64,000 nt of DNA from Foliimonas ilicis (GCF_039939195.1 NZ_JBDUUH010000003.1:1-64000); one strand, 5' to 3'. Counted from the stretch's first letter, positions 1-8,264 are shown. Notes: generated by a model not told the origin, from the sequence alone. Translations and numbers: made by a program.

Positions 1-533
1 TCGAAGATGTCGATGGTCATCGGGTCCGGCGGTGTGCGGATCTTCATGCCAGCAAGATCGCCAGGAACCACAATCGGCTTCTTCGAGTTCGACGTCTCGC
101 GAATGCCGTTGTTCCACCAGGAAAGGACGATGAGGCCCTGTGCTTCCGCTGCGACGGCGATCTTGTCGCCAGCCGGACCGTCCATAACGGCTTCAGCCTG
201 CTTTAGATCCTGAAAGAGGAACGGAAGCCCGAGCAGACTGATTTCCGGGACCACCGAAGATGTGGTGCCCTGCGAATTCGCAGAGAAAGCGATGGTGCCG
301 AGCCGCATGTTGGTGATGGTTTCGGCATCGTCGCCAAACTGCGCGCTGCCGCCGACATCGACCTTGAGGCGGCCATCGGATTTCTGTGCGACAAGCTCCG
401 CGAATTTCAGCGATGCCACGTCTTTGGGGTTTCCGGTAGCCGCATTATGCGAAAGCTGAAAGGTCTGTGCACTGACCGGACTGGCGCAAAGCGACAACAG
501 CGCGGCAGCGGCCAGCAAATGACGAAATTTCAT
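1..533 (-). CDS. TRAP transporter substrate-binding protein, DctP family (partial, C-terminus beyond left edge)
   Basis: This is the N-terminal 177 residues of a periplasmic binding protein that would capture an organic or sugar acid for a TRAP transporter. It opens with MKFRHLLAAAALLSL and a signal peptide likely cleaved after VSA-Q. The body shows DctP features: a stretch reading LPFLFQDLKQAEAVMDG, then a GMKIRT segment in the ligand-binding region. The start at 533 is supported by GGGAGG just upstream. The stop, and presumably the membrane subunits, lie off the window. It is transcribed away from the transketolase set, so the 305-bp gap may regulate both. It is clearly related in layout to the second binding protein at 53725-54705. 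The ligand cannot be read from the sequence. Confidence 0.9.
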   Translation of the reverse strand, partial: MKFRHLLAAAALLSLCASPVSAQTFQLSHNAATGNPKDVASLKFAELVAQKSDGRLKVDVGGSAQFGDDAETITNMRLGTIAFSANSQGTTSSVVPEISLLGLPFLFQDLKQAEAVMDGPAGDKIAVAAEAQGLIVLSWWNNGIRETSNSKKPIVVPGDLAGMKIRTPPDPMTIDIF

Positions 534-551
534 TGGGTTCCTCCCTGAGAG

Positions 552-574
552 CGTAAATTCAATTCCGGTTTACG
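552..574. promoter_or_regulatory. Inverted repeat, possible operator of the TRAP gene
   Basis: CGTAAA (552-557) is mirrored by TTTACG (569-574) with an 11-bp spacer. It lies 20-40 bp upstream of the binding-protein start, where a repressor could act. No binding protein can be assigned. Confidence 0.35.
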
Positions 575-598
575 GGAAATCGTCTGCTGCTGTGCCAA

Positions 599-617
599 AC
601 CGGATCGATTGTCCGGT
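599..617. promoter_or_regulatory. Inverted repeat ACCGGA-N7-TCCGGT
   Basis: This is a perfect 6-bp inverted repeat with a 7-bp spacer in the divergent region. It could be a second operator or chance symmetry. Confidence 0.25.
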
Positions 618-838
618 GTTTTTCGAGATGGCGATAAATGGCCGATCCCAAAGCGATGCACTGCATGCAGGTGAGCGTCCTCCCCGACCTCCTCGATTTG
701 ACCCTCGCTGATCTGGGTCGGGGCGTCATCTAAGTTTTACTTAACAACTCGTTCGATTTTCTTAATTGCCGTCAGCCTACGACCAAGTCCAGTAGTTGCG
801 GTGTTGGCATTTTGTGTCGATACCGGAAGGGAGGAGCC

Positions 839-1693
839 ATGACCATTCAGAGTCAGGCAGTTCATCTGTCAAACACGAGTCTTTTACGCCGAGCCTGGGA
901 AATCCGGCGCAAGGCGGTACGAATGGGCGAGGTGCAGGGGCAGGGCTATGTGGGCCAGGCGCTCGGCATCGCCGATGTCCTTGCCGTGTCTTATTTCCAT
1001 GCGCTTGGATATCGACCGGAAGAACCGGAATGGGAAGGTCGCGACCGCTTCCTGCTGTCGATCGGCCATTACGCCATCGCGCTCTACTCCGCTTTGATCG
1101 AGGCGGGCATCCTGCCGGAACAGGAGCTCGAAACCTATGGTACGGACGATAGCCGTCTGCCGATGTCCGGCATGGCAGCTTATACGCCGGGCATGGAGAT
1201 CACCGGCGGCTCGCTCGGTCAGGGTCTCGGCATCGGCGTCGGCATGGCGCTCGGCCTCAAAGCCAAGCAGAACCCGGCATTCGTCTACAATCTGATGTCT
1301 GACGGCGAACTTGGCGAGGGGTCGACGTGGGAAGCGGCGATGTCGGCGGCCCACCACAAGCTCGACAATCTGATCTGTATCGTTGATTTCAACGACCAGC
1401 AGGCGGACGGAAAATCGACCGAAATGCTTTGCTCCGAGCCGCTCGGCGACAAGTGGGCGTCCTTCGGATGGCACACCCAGCGCGTCGATGGCAACGACAT
1501 TTCCGCGCTCGTCGCCGCGTTCGATGCGGCCCGCAATCTCGCCGAACCCAAGCCGCGCGTCATTATCTGCGACACAGTCATGTGCAAGGGCGTGCCCTTC
1601 CTTGAAGAGCGCGAGATCACGCATTTCGTGCGGGTTGAGGCCGATGAATGGCAGAAGGCACTCGCCGTGCTCGACGCAAACCGGCCAGAATGA
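839..1693 (+). CDS. Transketolase, N-terminal (ThDP-binding) subunit
   Basis: This is the 284-residue first half of a split transketolase, which transfers a two-carbon ketol group between sugar phosphates using thiamine diphosphate. The ThDP motif is visible as SDGE at residues 154-157 with its partner Asn near 185, and IGHYA (about 75-79) and ITGGSLGQGL (121-130) match the family's cofactor-side segments. ATG at 839 was chosen because GGGAGG lies just upstream. The C-terminal half follows after 13 bp, so the two chains should form one heteromeric enzyme. Split transketolases are common in catabolic clusters; one pair (AptA/AptB) acts on apulose-4-phosphate. The actual substrate here is unknown. 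Confidence 0.92.
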   Translation: MTIQSQAVHLSNTSLLRRAWEIRRKAVRMGEVQGQGYVGQALGIADVLAVSYFHALGYRPEEPEWEGRDRFLLSIGHYAIALYSALIEAGILPEQELETYGTDDSRLPMSGMAAYTPGMEITGGSLGQGLGIGVGMALGLKAKQNPAFVYNLMSDGELGEGSTWEAAMSAAHHKLDNLICIVDFNDQQADGKSTEMLCSEPLGDKWASFGWHTQRVDGNDISALVAAFDAARNLAEPKPRVIICDTVMCKGVPFLEEREITHFVRVEADEWQKALAVLDANRPE

Positions 1694-1706
1694 GGGAGGA
1701 ACAGAG

Positions 1707-2753
1707 ATGAGCGTCAAGCGCAATTACGATCCGCACCGCAAGTGGGAACCGCGCACGCCGCCAAAACCGGGCGAAGGCGGACGCACCTCGGCGATGATCG
1801 CCTCGCTGGCCGCGGAAGGCTATGAGACAGTTTCCGCGCCGTTCGGTCATGCGTTGGTGGCGGAGGCCAAGAAGAACGACCGCATCGTCGGCCTCACTGC
1901 CGACCTCGCGAAATACACGGATTTGCATATTTTCGCAGAAGCGTTTCCGGAGCGCTTCTACCAGATGGGCATGGCGGAGCAGGTCATGATCTCTGCGGCT
2001 GCCGGCATGGCGCGTGAAGGCTTCATTCCCTTTGCGACCACCTATGCCGTCTTCGCCTCGCGCCGCGCCTATGACTTTATCGCCATGGCGATCGCGGAAG
2101 AGTATCTGCCGGTCAAAATCGTCTGCGCGCTTCCCGGCCTGAGCACCGGTTATGGCCCGAGCCATCAGGCGACGGAGGATCTTGCGATCTTCCGCGGCCT
2201 GCCGAACATGACAATCGTCGATCCGTGCGACGCGATCGACGTGATGGAGGCCGTGCCTGCCATTACGGCTCATGACGGTCCGGTTTACATGCGCCTGCCG
2301 CGCGGCAAAGTGGCGTCCGTCATCCGTAAGCATTGCCCGGACTACAAGTTCGAGCTTGGCAAAGCCAAGCTGGTGCGCGAAGGCACGGATGCGCTCGTCA
2401 TTGCCTCGGGTTTCATGACCATGCGTGCGCTCGACGCCGCGGTCGAGCTGGAAGCGCAGGGCATTTCGGTCGCAGTGCTTCATTGCCCGACGATCAAGCC
2501 GCTCGATACGGAAACGATTCTCGCAGAAGCGGGCAAGGGCGGACGCCTCGTCGTTACCGCCGAAAACCACACCAAGGTTGGTGGCCTCGGCGAAGCCGTC
2601 GCGTCCACCTTGCTGACAAATGGTGTGACGCCTTCCTTCCGGATGATAGGTCTTCCGGATCAGTTCCTCGACGCCGGTGCTCTGCCGTCGCTGCATGACC
2701 GCTACGGCATTTCGACGACCGCCATCATAAATCAGGTTCGCGGCTGGCTCTGA
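1707..2753 (+). CDS. Transketolase, C-terminal (pyrimidine-binding) subunit
   Basis: The 348-residue second half carries the pyrimidine-binding domain and the C-terminal transketolase domain. The catalytic glutamate sits in the segment YQMGMAEQ, and later segments GPSHQATED and YMRLPRG are typical of split transketolase or DXS-like chains. The start at 1707 has AGGGAGGA upstream and places the gene 13 bp after its partner, so translation is probably coupled. The N-terminus is extended by about 45 residues, rich in proline and charge, before the domain begins. Function depends on pairing with the 839-1693 product. Confidence 0.92.
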   Translation: MSVKRNYDPHRKWEPRTPPKPGEGGRTSAMIASLAAEGYETVSAPFGHALVAEAKKNDRIVGLTADLAKYTDLHIFAEAFPERFYQMGMAEQVMISAAAGMAREGFIPFATTYAVFASRRAYDFIAMAIAEEYLPVKIVCALPGLSTGYGPSHQATEDLAIFRGLPNMTIVDPCDAIDVMEAVPAITAHDGPVYMRLPRGKVASVIRKHCPDYKFELGKAKLVREGTDALVIASGFMTMRALDAAVELEAQGISVAVLHCPTIKPLDTETILAEAGKGGRLVVTAENHTKVGGLGEAVASTLLTNGVTPSFRMIGLPDQFLDAGALPSLHDRYGISTTAIINQVRGWL

Positions 2754-2820
2754 AAGCCGGTTCCAGCAGACAAACGACCCGCGACACGCTTCCGGGTTTG
2801 AAAATCAAGGGAGAATATTT

Positions 2821-3579
2821 ATGGCTACAGCTCTTCTTCAGGGCAAGTTCGCAGTCGTCACTGGCGCCGCTTCCAAGCGCGGTCTCGGCAAGGCAACGGC
2901 GAAGCTTTTTGCCGAGCACGGTGCAACCGTGGCGATTCTCGATCTCGACGAGTCAGCCGCCAAGGAGGCAGCCGCAGATCTCGGTGCGCAGCATATCGGT
3001 CTTGCCTGCAACGTCACCGACCTCGAAGGTGTGCAGAAGGCGGTGGATGCCTTGATCGCGCAATGGGGTCAGATCGACATCCTGGTCAACAATGCGGGGA
3101 TCACACAGCCGCTGAAGATCATGGACATCGCTCCGAAGAACTACGAAGCGGTGCTCGACGTGAACCTGCGCGGCACGCTTTATTGCAGTCAGGCCGTCAT
3201 TCCGCATATGCGCTCGCGCAAGCAGGGCAAAATCGTCAACCTCTCGTCGGTTTCGGCTCAAAGAGGCGGCGGCATTTTTGGCGGACCGCATTATTCCGCG
3301 GCCAAGGCTGGCGTGCTCGGACTGACCAAGGCGATGGCGCGCGAATTGGCACCGGACAATGTGCGCGTCAATGCGATCTGCCCCGGCTTCATCGCGACCG
3401 ACATCACGGCCGGGCTGCTGACGCCTGAAAAACTCGCGGAAATCAATGCGGGAATCCCGATGGGCCGTCCCGGTACTGCCGATGATGTGGCCGGGTGCGC
3501 GCTGTTTCTTGCCTCCGACCTGTCGGCCTATGTGACCGGTTCCGAAGTGGATGTGAATGGCGGTTCTCTGATCCACTAA
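2821..3579 (+). CDS. SDR-family NAD(P)-dependent oxidoreductase
   Basis: This 252-residue classical short-chain dehydrogenase has the coenzyme motif TGAASKRGLG from residue 14, NNAG at 90-93, and the active-site Ser (142/143), Tyr158 and Lys162 (YSAAK). It ends with the usual PGFIATDI loop and DVNGG tail. It would oxidise or reduce a hydroxyl group, probably on a polyol, ketose or sugar acid handled by the flanking transketolase and TIM-barrel enzyme. ATG at 2821 follows GGGAG. A Gly-rich insertion (RGGGIFGG) lies between the catalytic Ser and Tyr, at the substrate loop. The exact substrate is unknown. Confidence 0.9.
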   Translation: MATALLQGKFAVVTGAASKRGLGKATAKLFAEHGATVAILDLDESAAKEAAADLGAQHIGLACNVTDLEGVQKAVDALIAQWGQIDILVNNAGITQPLKIMDIAPKNYEAVLDVNLRGTLYCSQAVIPHMRSRKQGKIVNLSSVSAQRGGGIFGGPHYSAAKAGVLGLTKAMARELAPDNVRVNAICPGFIATDITAGLLTPEKLAEINAGIPMGRPGTADDVAGCALFLASDLSAYVTGSEVDVNGGSLIH

Positions 3580-3587
3580 TGCGAAAT

Positions 3588-3614
3588 GGCTCCATCCCCC
3601 TGTGGGGTGGAGCC
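3588..3614 (+). terminator. Intercistronic hairpin after SDR gene
   Basis: GGCTCCA-T-CCCC pairs with GGGG-TGGAGCC around a tight loop, leaving one bulged T. No U-run follows, so it is more likely a message-processing or stabilising hairpin than a full terminator. Confidence 0.4.
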
Positions 3615-3632
3615 TGAACTGGGGAGGAGCAC

Positions 3633-4454
3633 ATGAAAATCGGATTGGGAAGCTATGCCTTCCGCTGGTCGATCGGCATCAAGGATTTGCAGCCTGCACA
3701 GCCGATGACGGCTATGGAGGTTCTGGAGGCAGCTCATGCTCATGGCTTGAAGCTTGTCCAATATGCCGACAATCTTCCGCTAGACCGATTGAGCCCGGAC
3801 GAGCATATCGCGCTGAAGCAGCGTGCCGACAGCTACGGCATGGCGCTTGAACTCGGCACGCAGTCTTTCGATGCGGATGAGCTTGCGCGCTACATCCCGA
3901 TTGGAGAGCGGATTGGCGCCAAAATCCTGCGTGTCGCGCTCGATGCGGAGGATGCGGTGATCCCGGTATCCGAACTTGCTGCGCAAATTCGCGAGCTTCT
4001 GCCTGATGGAAAAAGGGCTGGGCTGCGCTTCGCTATCGAGAACCATTTCAACTACCCATCGCCTCGCATGGTGGAGTTGCTCGACGCAGTGGACGATGAG
4101 GCGCTTGGGGTCTGTCTCGATGTGGCAAATTCCATATGCGCCGGTGAATGGCCGATGACTACGGTGCGCATGCTGGCTCCTTATACGATCAATTTGCACC
4201 TCAAGGATTACCAGATCACGCCCGATCCTTATGGTGTCGGGTTCCGAATTCACGGCACGCCGTTGGGCGAGGGAAGAGCAGAGATCGAAGAAATCCTCGC
4301 CTGCCTCTCGCATTGCCCCGACGATATGAGCGTCATTCTGGAGCATTGGTTACCTCAGTCGGATGACATCGAGGCAAGCTGCCGGATGGAACACGAATGG
4401 TTGAGCCGCACCGTCGCGGCAGCGAAACGGCTGGTTCCCAACGCCGCTGTGTGA
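3633..4454 (+). CDS. Sugar phosphate isomerase/epimerase-like TIM-barrel protein (possible 3-oxo-isoapionate decarboxylase type)
   Basis: This 273-residue AP-endonuclease-2-type TIM barrel has likely metal ligands in IENHF (near 130), CLDVAN (near 160), HLKDYQ (near 190) and the C-terminal ILEHW. It starts with MKIGLGSYAFRW, a beginning shared by several sugar isomerases and by the decarboxylase OiaC, which turns 3-oxo-isoapionate into L-erythrulose. The next gene encodes a dihydroxyacetone/erythrulose-type kinase, which would fit that reaction. The OiaC link is inference from memory of the family plus context. An isomerase or epimerase acting on a ketose is equally compatible with the fold. 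ATG at 3633 follows GGGGAGGAG. Confidence 0.82.
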   Translation: MKIGLGSYAFRWSIGIKDLQPAQPMTAMEVLEAAHAHGLKLVQYADNLPLDRLSPDEHIALKQRADSYGMALELGTQSFDADELARYIPIGERIGAKILRVALDAEDAVIPVSELAAQIRELLPDGKRAGLRFAIENHFNYPSPRMVELLDAVDDEALGVCLDVANSICAGEWPMTTVRMLAPYTINLHLKDYQITPDPYGVGFRIHGTPLGEGRAEIEEILACLSHCPDDMSVILEHWLPQSDDIEASCRMEHEWLSRTVAAAKRLVPNAAV

Positions 4455-4529
4455 GGCGTTTCCGCCGCAACCTTCTTCCACAACAAAAGTCGTTCGCAGC
4501 AATGCTGCCCATGAAGATTGGACGAGGCC

Positions 4530-6299
4530 ATGACCGCCAGAACCAAGAAACTCATCAACGCGCCCGAAAATATCATTCCCGAGTTCATCGAAGGGTTCGT
4601 TGCGGCCTATTCTGACATTCTGACCGTTGAAGGACCGACCGGCCGCGCCGTGGTTGCGCGTCACGGGCCGCGTGACGGAAAGGTCGGTGTCGTCATAGGC
4701 GGCGGTTCAGGTCATGAGCCAGCTTTTGCCGGTTATGTCGGACGCGGGCTTGCCGATGCGGCTGCGGTCGGAAACATATTCGCGTCTCCTTCTCCTGAGC
4801 AGATCCTTGATGCGGGACGTGCCGCCGATGGCGGTGCCGGCGTCGTTTTCCTATATGGGAACTACACGGGCGATGTCCTGAACTTCACCATGGCTGCCGA
4901 GGAGCTTGAGGCAGAGGGCACGTCTGTTCTGAGTGTTGCTGTGACTGATGATATCGCGTCGGCGCCGTTCGAGCGCTGCGGGGAGCGCCGTGGCGTTGCC
5001 GGTGATTTTTTCGTCTTCAAATGCGCCGGGGCCGCGGCCGATCTTGGCGAGCCGCTGGAACGCGTCGAGGCGTTGGCGCGCCTGGCAAACGACAATTGCC
5101 GTTCGATGGGTGTCGCACTGGGCGCATGTTCGCTGCCGCAGACGGGTACACCGAATTTCGAAATCGGCGCCGAAGACATGGAAATCGGCATGGGTCTTCA
5201 CGGTGAGCCCGGTATGCGCCGCGAGAAGCTGGCGAAAGCTGACACCGTTACCGATATGCTTATGGATCCGATCCTGAATGAATTGGCATTAGTCCGCGGC
5301 GATCGTGTTGCGGTGCTGGTCAACGGTCTTGGTGCGACAACGCAGCTCGAACTGTTCCTGGTGTTTCGAAGAGTTCAGCAAATCCTCGACGAGCGCGGCA
5401 TCCCCATTCACGCAAACTGGGTCGGTGAATATGCAACGTCTCTAGAGATGGCTGGCGCGTCGGTGACGGTGCTGAAGCTGGACGATACTTTGACGGCGTT
5501 GCTCGATCATCCCTGCAGCACACCGGCGCTGACCGTTGGTGCGCCGTCCGCGCCGCTCGCGGATGCGCGCCGCAGTCCCCGGCAGGTTCGCGCGGTCAAG
5601 GAATCTGTGACGGTGGATAGGGCGTCACTGGACTCGACGGGCCGGGTCACGCCGGACATCTTCGTTTCGATGATGAGGGCGACCGCCTTTGCAATCCACA
5701 CCGAAAAGGATTGGCTTTCGCAGCTCGACGGTGTGATCGGTGACGGCGACCATGGCGTCACCATGGACATCGGCTGGACGGCGGTGGGACCTGTTCTGAA
5801 CGCACGTCCGGACGATGAATTGATCGCGCAGACCTGTGAGAATATCGCACAGGCTTTCCTCACTGCCGTTGGCGCTTCGTCTGGTCCGCTCTACGCCGGA
5901 GCTTTCCGCGGTGCGGCAGCTTTTGTCGCAGACCGCCTCAATCTTGACGGTGCTGCACTGGCGGCATGGGTAAAAGGCATAAACGACGGCATTGTTGCGC
6001 GCGGTGGTGCGCAGCCGGGCGACAAGACGATGATAGATGCCTGGATGCCTGCCGCAGAGGCAGCGGTCAAAGCTGCGGAAGATGGCGGCGATGAACTTGC
6101 GGTACTTAATGCGGCGCGCGATGCGGCGAAGGCCGGGATGGAACACACCGCCCGGATAGAGAGCAGGCGAGGGCGCTCGGCCAAACTCGGTCTGCGTTCG
6201 ATAGGGCACATCGATCCCGGAGCCGCATCGGCCTATGTGACACTTCGCGCGATGGCTGCGAGTCTGCACGATGAACTTGAGAGACCTGAAACGCACTAG
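4530..6299 (+). CDS. ATP-dependent dihydroxyacetone/erythrulose-type kinase (DhaK-DhaL fusion)
   Basis: The protein (589 residues) joins a DhaK domain, which binds the ketose, to a DhaL domain, which binds ATP. GGGSGHEP at residues 57-64 and His224 (GMGLHGEPG), the histidine that forms a hemiaminal with the ketone, mark DhaK. GDGDHG at 404-409 and GDKTMIDAW mark DhaL. The fused form uses ATP rather than the PTS. Relatives phosphorylate dihydroxyacetone, L-erythrulose (LerK) or D-erythrulose (DerK). With the TIM-barrel gene upstream, an erythrulose substrate is attractive but unproven. ATG 4530 sits very close to a GACGAGG ribosome site; the in-frame TTG at 4518 is the alternative start. Confidence 0.9.
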   Translation: MTARTKKLINAPENIIPEFIEGFVAAYSDILTVEGPTGRAVVARHGPRDGKVGVVIGGGSGHEPAFAGYVGRGLADAAAVGNIFASPSPEQILDAGRAADGGAGVVFLYGNYTGDVLNFTMAAEELEAEGTSVLSVAVTDDIASAPFERCGERRGVAGDFFVFKCAGAAADLGEPLERVEALARLANDNCRSMGVALGACSLPQTGTPNFEIGAEDMEIGMGLHGEPGMRREKLAKADTVTDMLMDPILNELALVRGDRVAVLVNGLGATTQLELFLVFRRVQQILDERGIPIHANWVGEYATSLEMAGASVTVLKLDDTLTALLDHPCSTPALTVGAPSAPLADARRSPRQVRAVKESVTVDRASLDSTGRVTPDIFVSMMRATAFAIHTEKDWLSQLDGVIGDGDHGVTMDIGWTAVGPVLNARPDDELIAQTCENIAQAFLTAVGASSGPLYAGAFRGAAAFVADRLNLDGAALAAWVKGINDGIVARGGAQPGDKTMIDAWMPAAEAAVKAAEDGGDELAVLNAARDAAKAGMEHTARIESRRGRSAKLGLRSIGHIDPGAASAYVTLRAMAASLHDELERPETH

Positions 6300-6376
6300 G
6301 TCAGTGCTTCATCCCGGTTCTTGTGTGAGGACGGCATCTTTCCACCGTTCGCCTATTCGTGTCGTGCAATCGAACA

Positions 6377-6391
6377 CATAATATGAATTTT
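6377..6391. promoter_or_regulatory. Putative regulator half-site upstream of the GntR gene
   Basis: CATAATATGAATTTT lies about 75 bp before the GntR start. Its CATAATATGA core reproduces one arm of the perfect operator at 7218-7257, and the following AATTTT matches the spacer there. This suggests the regulator also controls its own gene. Confidence 0.5.
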
Positions 6392-6462
6392 GACGAATAT
6401 TCGGTTTCAACATATCAATTCGATGATTAGGGTATCTCCGGTGAGTTGGAGGTATCAACGAT

Positions 6463-7206
6463 ATGAGCGAGCCCGTCGCGATACGAAAAACGTTTTCCAT
6501 GCGTGTCGCAGATGAATTGCGCACGCGCATAGAGGCAGGCGAATACGCTCCCGGCGATAAGATACCCACGGAGCCTTTACTCGTTGAAAAATTCGGGTTC
6601 AGCCGGACCGTGATCCGCGAGGCCATCGCGGCTTTGCGTGCCGACGGGCTTCTGGAATCGCGACAGGGTGCGGGGGTCTTCGTGCGCGCGCCCAGTCAGG
6701 TATCGCAAAGCTTTCAGCTCTTCACGCATGCGACTGACAAAATCTCCGACATCATTGAAGAGCTGGAGTTGCGCATCGGCGTCGAAGTCGAAGCAGCAGG
6801 CTTGGCCGCGGCGCGCAGCTCGCCGGCACAAGAGGCCGAAATTCAGGCTGAAATCGAGAATTTCGCGGCACTCATGAAGGAAGGCAAGCCAACTGACGAT
6901 GCCGACTTCCGGTTTCACATGGCGATCGCCGCTGCCACCAACAACATACGCTTCAGGACATTCCTCGAGCATATGGGACGCCGCATCATTCCGCGGGTGA
7001 AGTTCCGCACTGCCATGGGCGGTGTTGATCCTCTTCCGAACCGGGACAACATCATTTTGCTTGAACACACCGCCATCGGCGAAGCGATTTTTGCGCGCGA
7101 CCCGGAATTGGCGCGCAACGCCATGCGCCATCACCTTCTCACCGGCATCAAGCGCTACCGGTCGCTGCCGACGAAACAATCGACGGGCGGGACGAAAGAG
7201 CGTTGA
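6463..7206 (+). CDS. GntR-family transcriptional regulator, FadR subfamily (FCD domain)
   Basis: This 247-residue regulator has an N-terminal winged helix (about residues 10-75), with the recognition segment LLVEKFGFSRTVIREAIAAL followed by ARADGLLESRQGAGVFV-type wing sequence. A C-terminal FCD effector domain follows, with metal-type histidines in FRFHMAIA, LEHTAI and MRHHL. It binds DNA and usually releases it when the pathway's sugar acid is present. The start at 6463 has TTGGAGG upstream. It is followed by kdgD on the same strand, with a perfect inverted-repeat operator in the 62-bp gap, so it most likely represses the kdgD-transporter operon. Confidence 0.9.
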   Translation: MSEPVAIRKTFSMRVADELRTRIEAGEYAPGDKIPTEPLLVEKFGFSRTVIREAIAALRADGLLESRQGAGVFVRAPSQVSQSFQLFTHATDKISDIIEELELRIGVEVEAAGLAAARSSPAQEAEIQAEIENFAALMKEGKPTDDADFRFHMAIAAATNNIRFRTFLEHMGRRIIPRVKFRTAMGGVDPLPNRDNIILLEHTAIGEAIFARDPELARNAMRHHLLTGIKRYRSLPTKQSTGGTKER

Positions 7207-7217
7207 CTCTCTTCACA

Positions 7218-7257
7218 AAGTCATATTATGAATTTTACACAATACATAATATGACTT
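7218..7257. promoter_or_regulatory. Perfect inverted-repeat operator before kdgD
   Basis: AAGTCATATTATG (7218-7230) is exactly mirrored by CATAATATGACTT (7245-7257) across a 14-bp AT-rich spacer. It ends 11 bp before the kdgD start and is flanked by the GntR gene. It is the natural binding site for that regulator and probably overlaps the promoter. Confidence 0.75.
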
Positions 7258-7268
7258 AGGGAGTGAGA

Positions 7269-8171
7269 ATGTCACCGGAGGAAATCAAGGCGCAACTGTC
7301 CAGCGGGCTTCTGTCGTTCCCAGTTACGCATTTCAATGATGATTTGAGCCTCAATCTCGATAGCTATAAATCGCATGTCGAGTGGTTGTCCGGCTTCGAT
7401 GCCGCCGCTTTGTTCGCCGCAGGCGGCACAGGGGAGTTCTTCTCGCTGGCGCCGGACGAGGTTGCCGAAGTCACCCGCGCCGCGAAAGACGTCTCAGGTG
7501 ATGTTCCGATTATCGCTGGATGCGGCTACGGCGGCGCTTTGGCAAAGGACATTGCGCGCAAGGCCGAAAAGGCGGGCGCGGATGGGTTGCTGCTGCTGCC
7601 TCATTATCTGATGCATGTGCCGCAGGAAGGGCTTTACCAGCATATCAAGGCCGTATGCGACGCGACCGGGCTTGGCGTCATCGTCTACAATCGTGACAAT
7701 GCGGTTTCGAGCGTCGATACAATGGCGCGGCTGGCGGATGCGTGTCCGAACCTGATCGGCTTCAAGGACGGAACGGGGCAGATGGGTCTTGTCCGGCATA
7801 TCACCGCAAAGCTTGGTGATCGTCTCTGCTACATCGGCGGCATGCCAACCCATGAGCTCTTTGCCGAAGGCTACAACGCCCTTGGCGTCACGACTTACTC
7901 GTCGGCTGTGTTCAATTTCATACCGGCTCTTGCGCAGCGCTTTTACAAGGCGATGCGCGGCGATGATCGCGCAACCATGACCGCAATCCTTGAGGAGTTC
8001 TTCTTTCCGTTCGCCGCTATCCGTGACCGGGAGGCCGGTTATCCGGTGTCGATCATCAAGGCTGGTGTTGAACTCATCGGCCGGACGCCCGGCGCTGTCC
8101 GTCCGCCGCTGACGAACCTCAAGCCGGAGGAGAAGACGATGCTGGCTGCGCTTATCGAGCGCGCTGCCTGA
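7269..8171 (+). CDS. kdgD: 5-dehydro-4-deoxyglucarate dehydratase
   Basis: This 300-residue class I aldolase-fold enzyme of the DHDPS/NAL superfamily converts 5-dehydro-4-deoxy-D-glucarate to 2,5-dioxopentanoate with loss of water and CO2. GGTGE at 52-56, Tyr140 (VIVYNRDNA) and the Schiff-base Lys166 (GFKDGTG) are in place. The tail SAVFNFIPAL...VSIIKAGVELIGR is typical of KdgD rather than DHDPS. ATG 7269, preceded by TTAGGGAG, is preferred to GTG 7263. It heads an operon with a dipeptide-type ABC importer and two hydroxyacid dehydrogenases, pointing to glucarate, galactarate or uronate use. The 2,5-dioxopentanoate dehydrogenase needed next is not in this operon. Confidence 0.9.
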   Translation: MSPEEIKAQLSSGLLSFPVTHFNDDLSLNLDSYKSHVEWLSGFDAAALFAAGGTGEFFSLAPDEVAEVTRAAKDVSGDVPIIAGCGYGGALAKDIARKAEKAGADGLLLLPHYLMHVPQEGLYQHIKAVCDATGLGVIVYNRDNAVSSVDTMARLADACPNLIGFKDGTGQMGLVRHITAKLGDRLCYIGGMPTHELFAEGYNALGVTTYSSAVFNFIPALAQRFYKAMRGDDRATMTAILEEFFFPFAAIRDREAGYPVSIIKAGVELIGRTPGAVRPPLTNLKPEEKTMLAALIERAA

Positions 8172-8264
8172 TATTCGCGTCCCTCGGGAGGAGGTGCGCG
8201 CGATACGGTGAAGGGTTCTGTAAATCCGCTCGCCGCAAATTCGTACATCAATGGGAGGAACAGT

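Larger units (their letters stand above)
534..838. promoter_or_regulatory. Divergent intergenic region between TRAP binding protein and transketolase set
   Basis: The 305 bases contain no plausible gene. They hold two inverted repeats listed separately (552-574 and 599-617), both nearer the TRAP gene, and an AT-rich stretch around 735-770 that could carry the transketolase promoter. No regulator gene is adjacent on the transketolase side, so the controlling protein is unknown. Confidence 0.5.

Noticed and set aside
884..1723. Long open frame antisense to the transketolase N-terminal gene
   Set aside because: It mirrors a gene with clear ThDP motifs, has no ribosome site and its translation is rich in Arg and His as expected of a GC-rich shadow frame.
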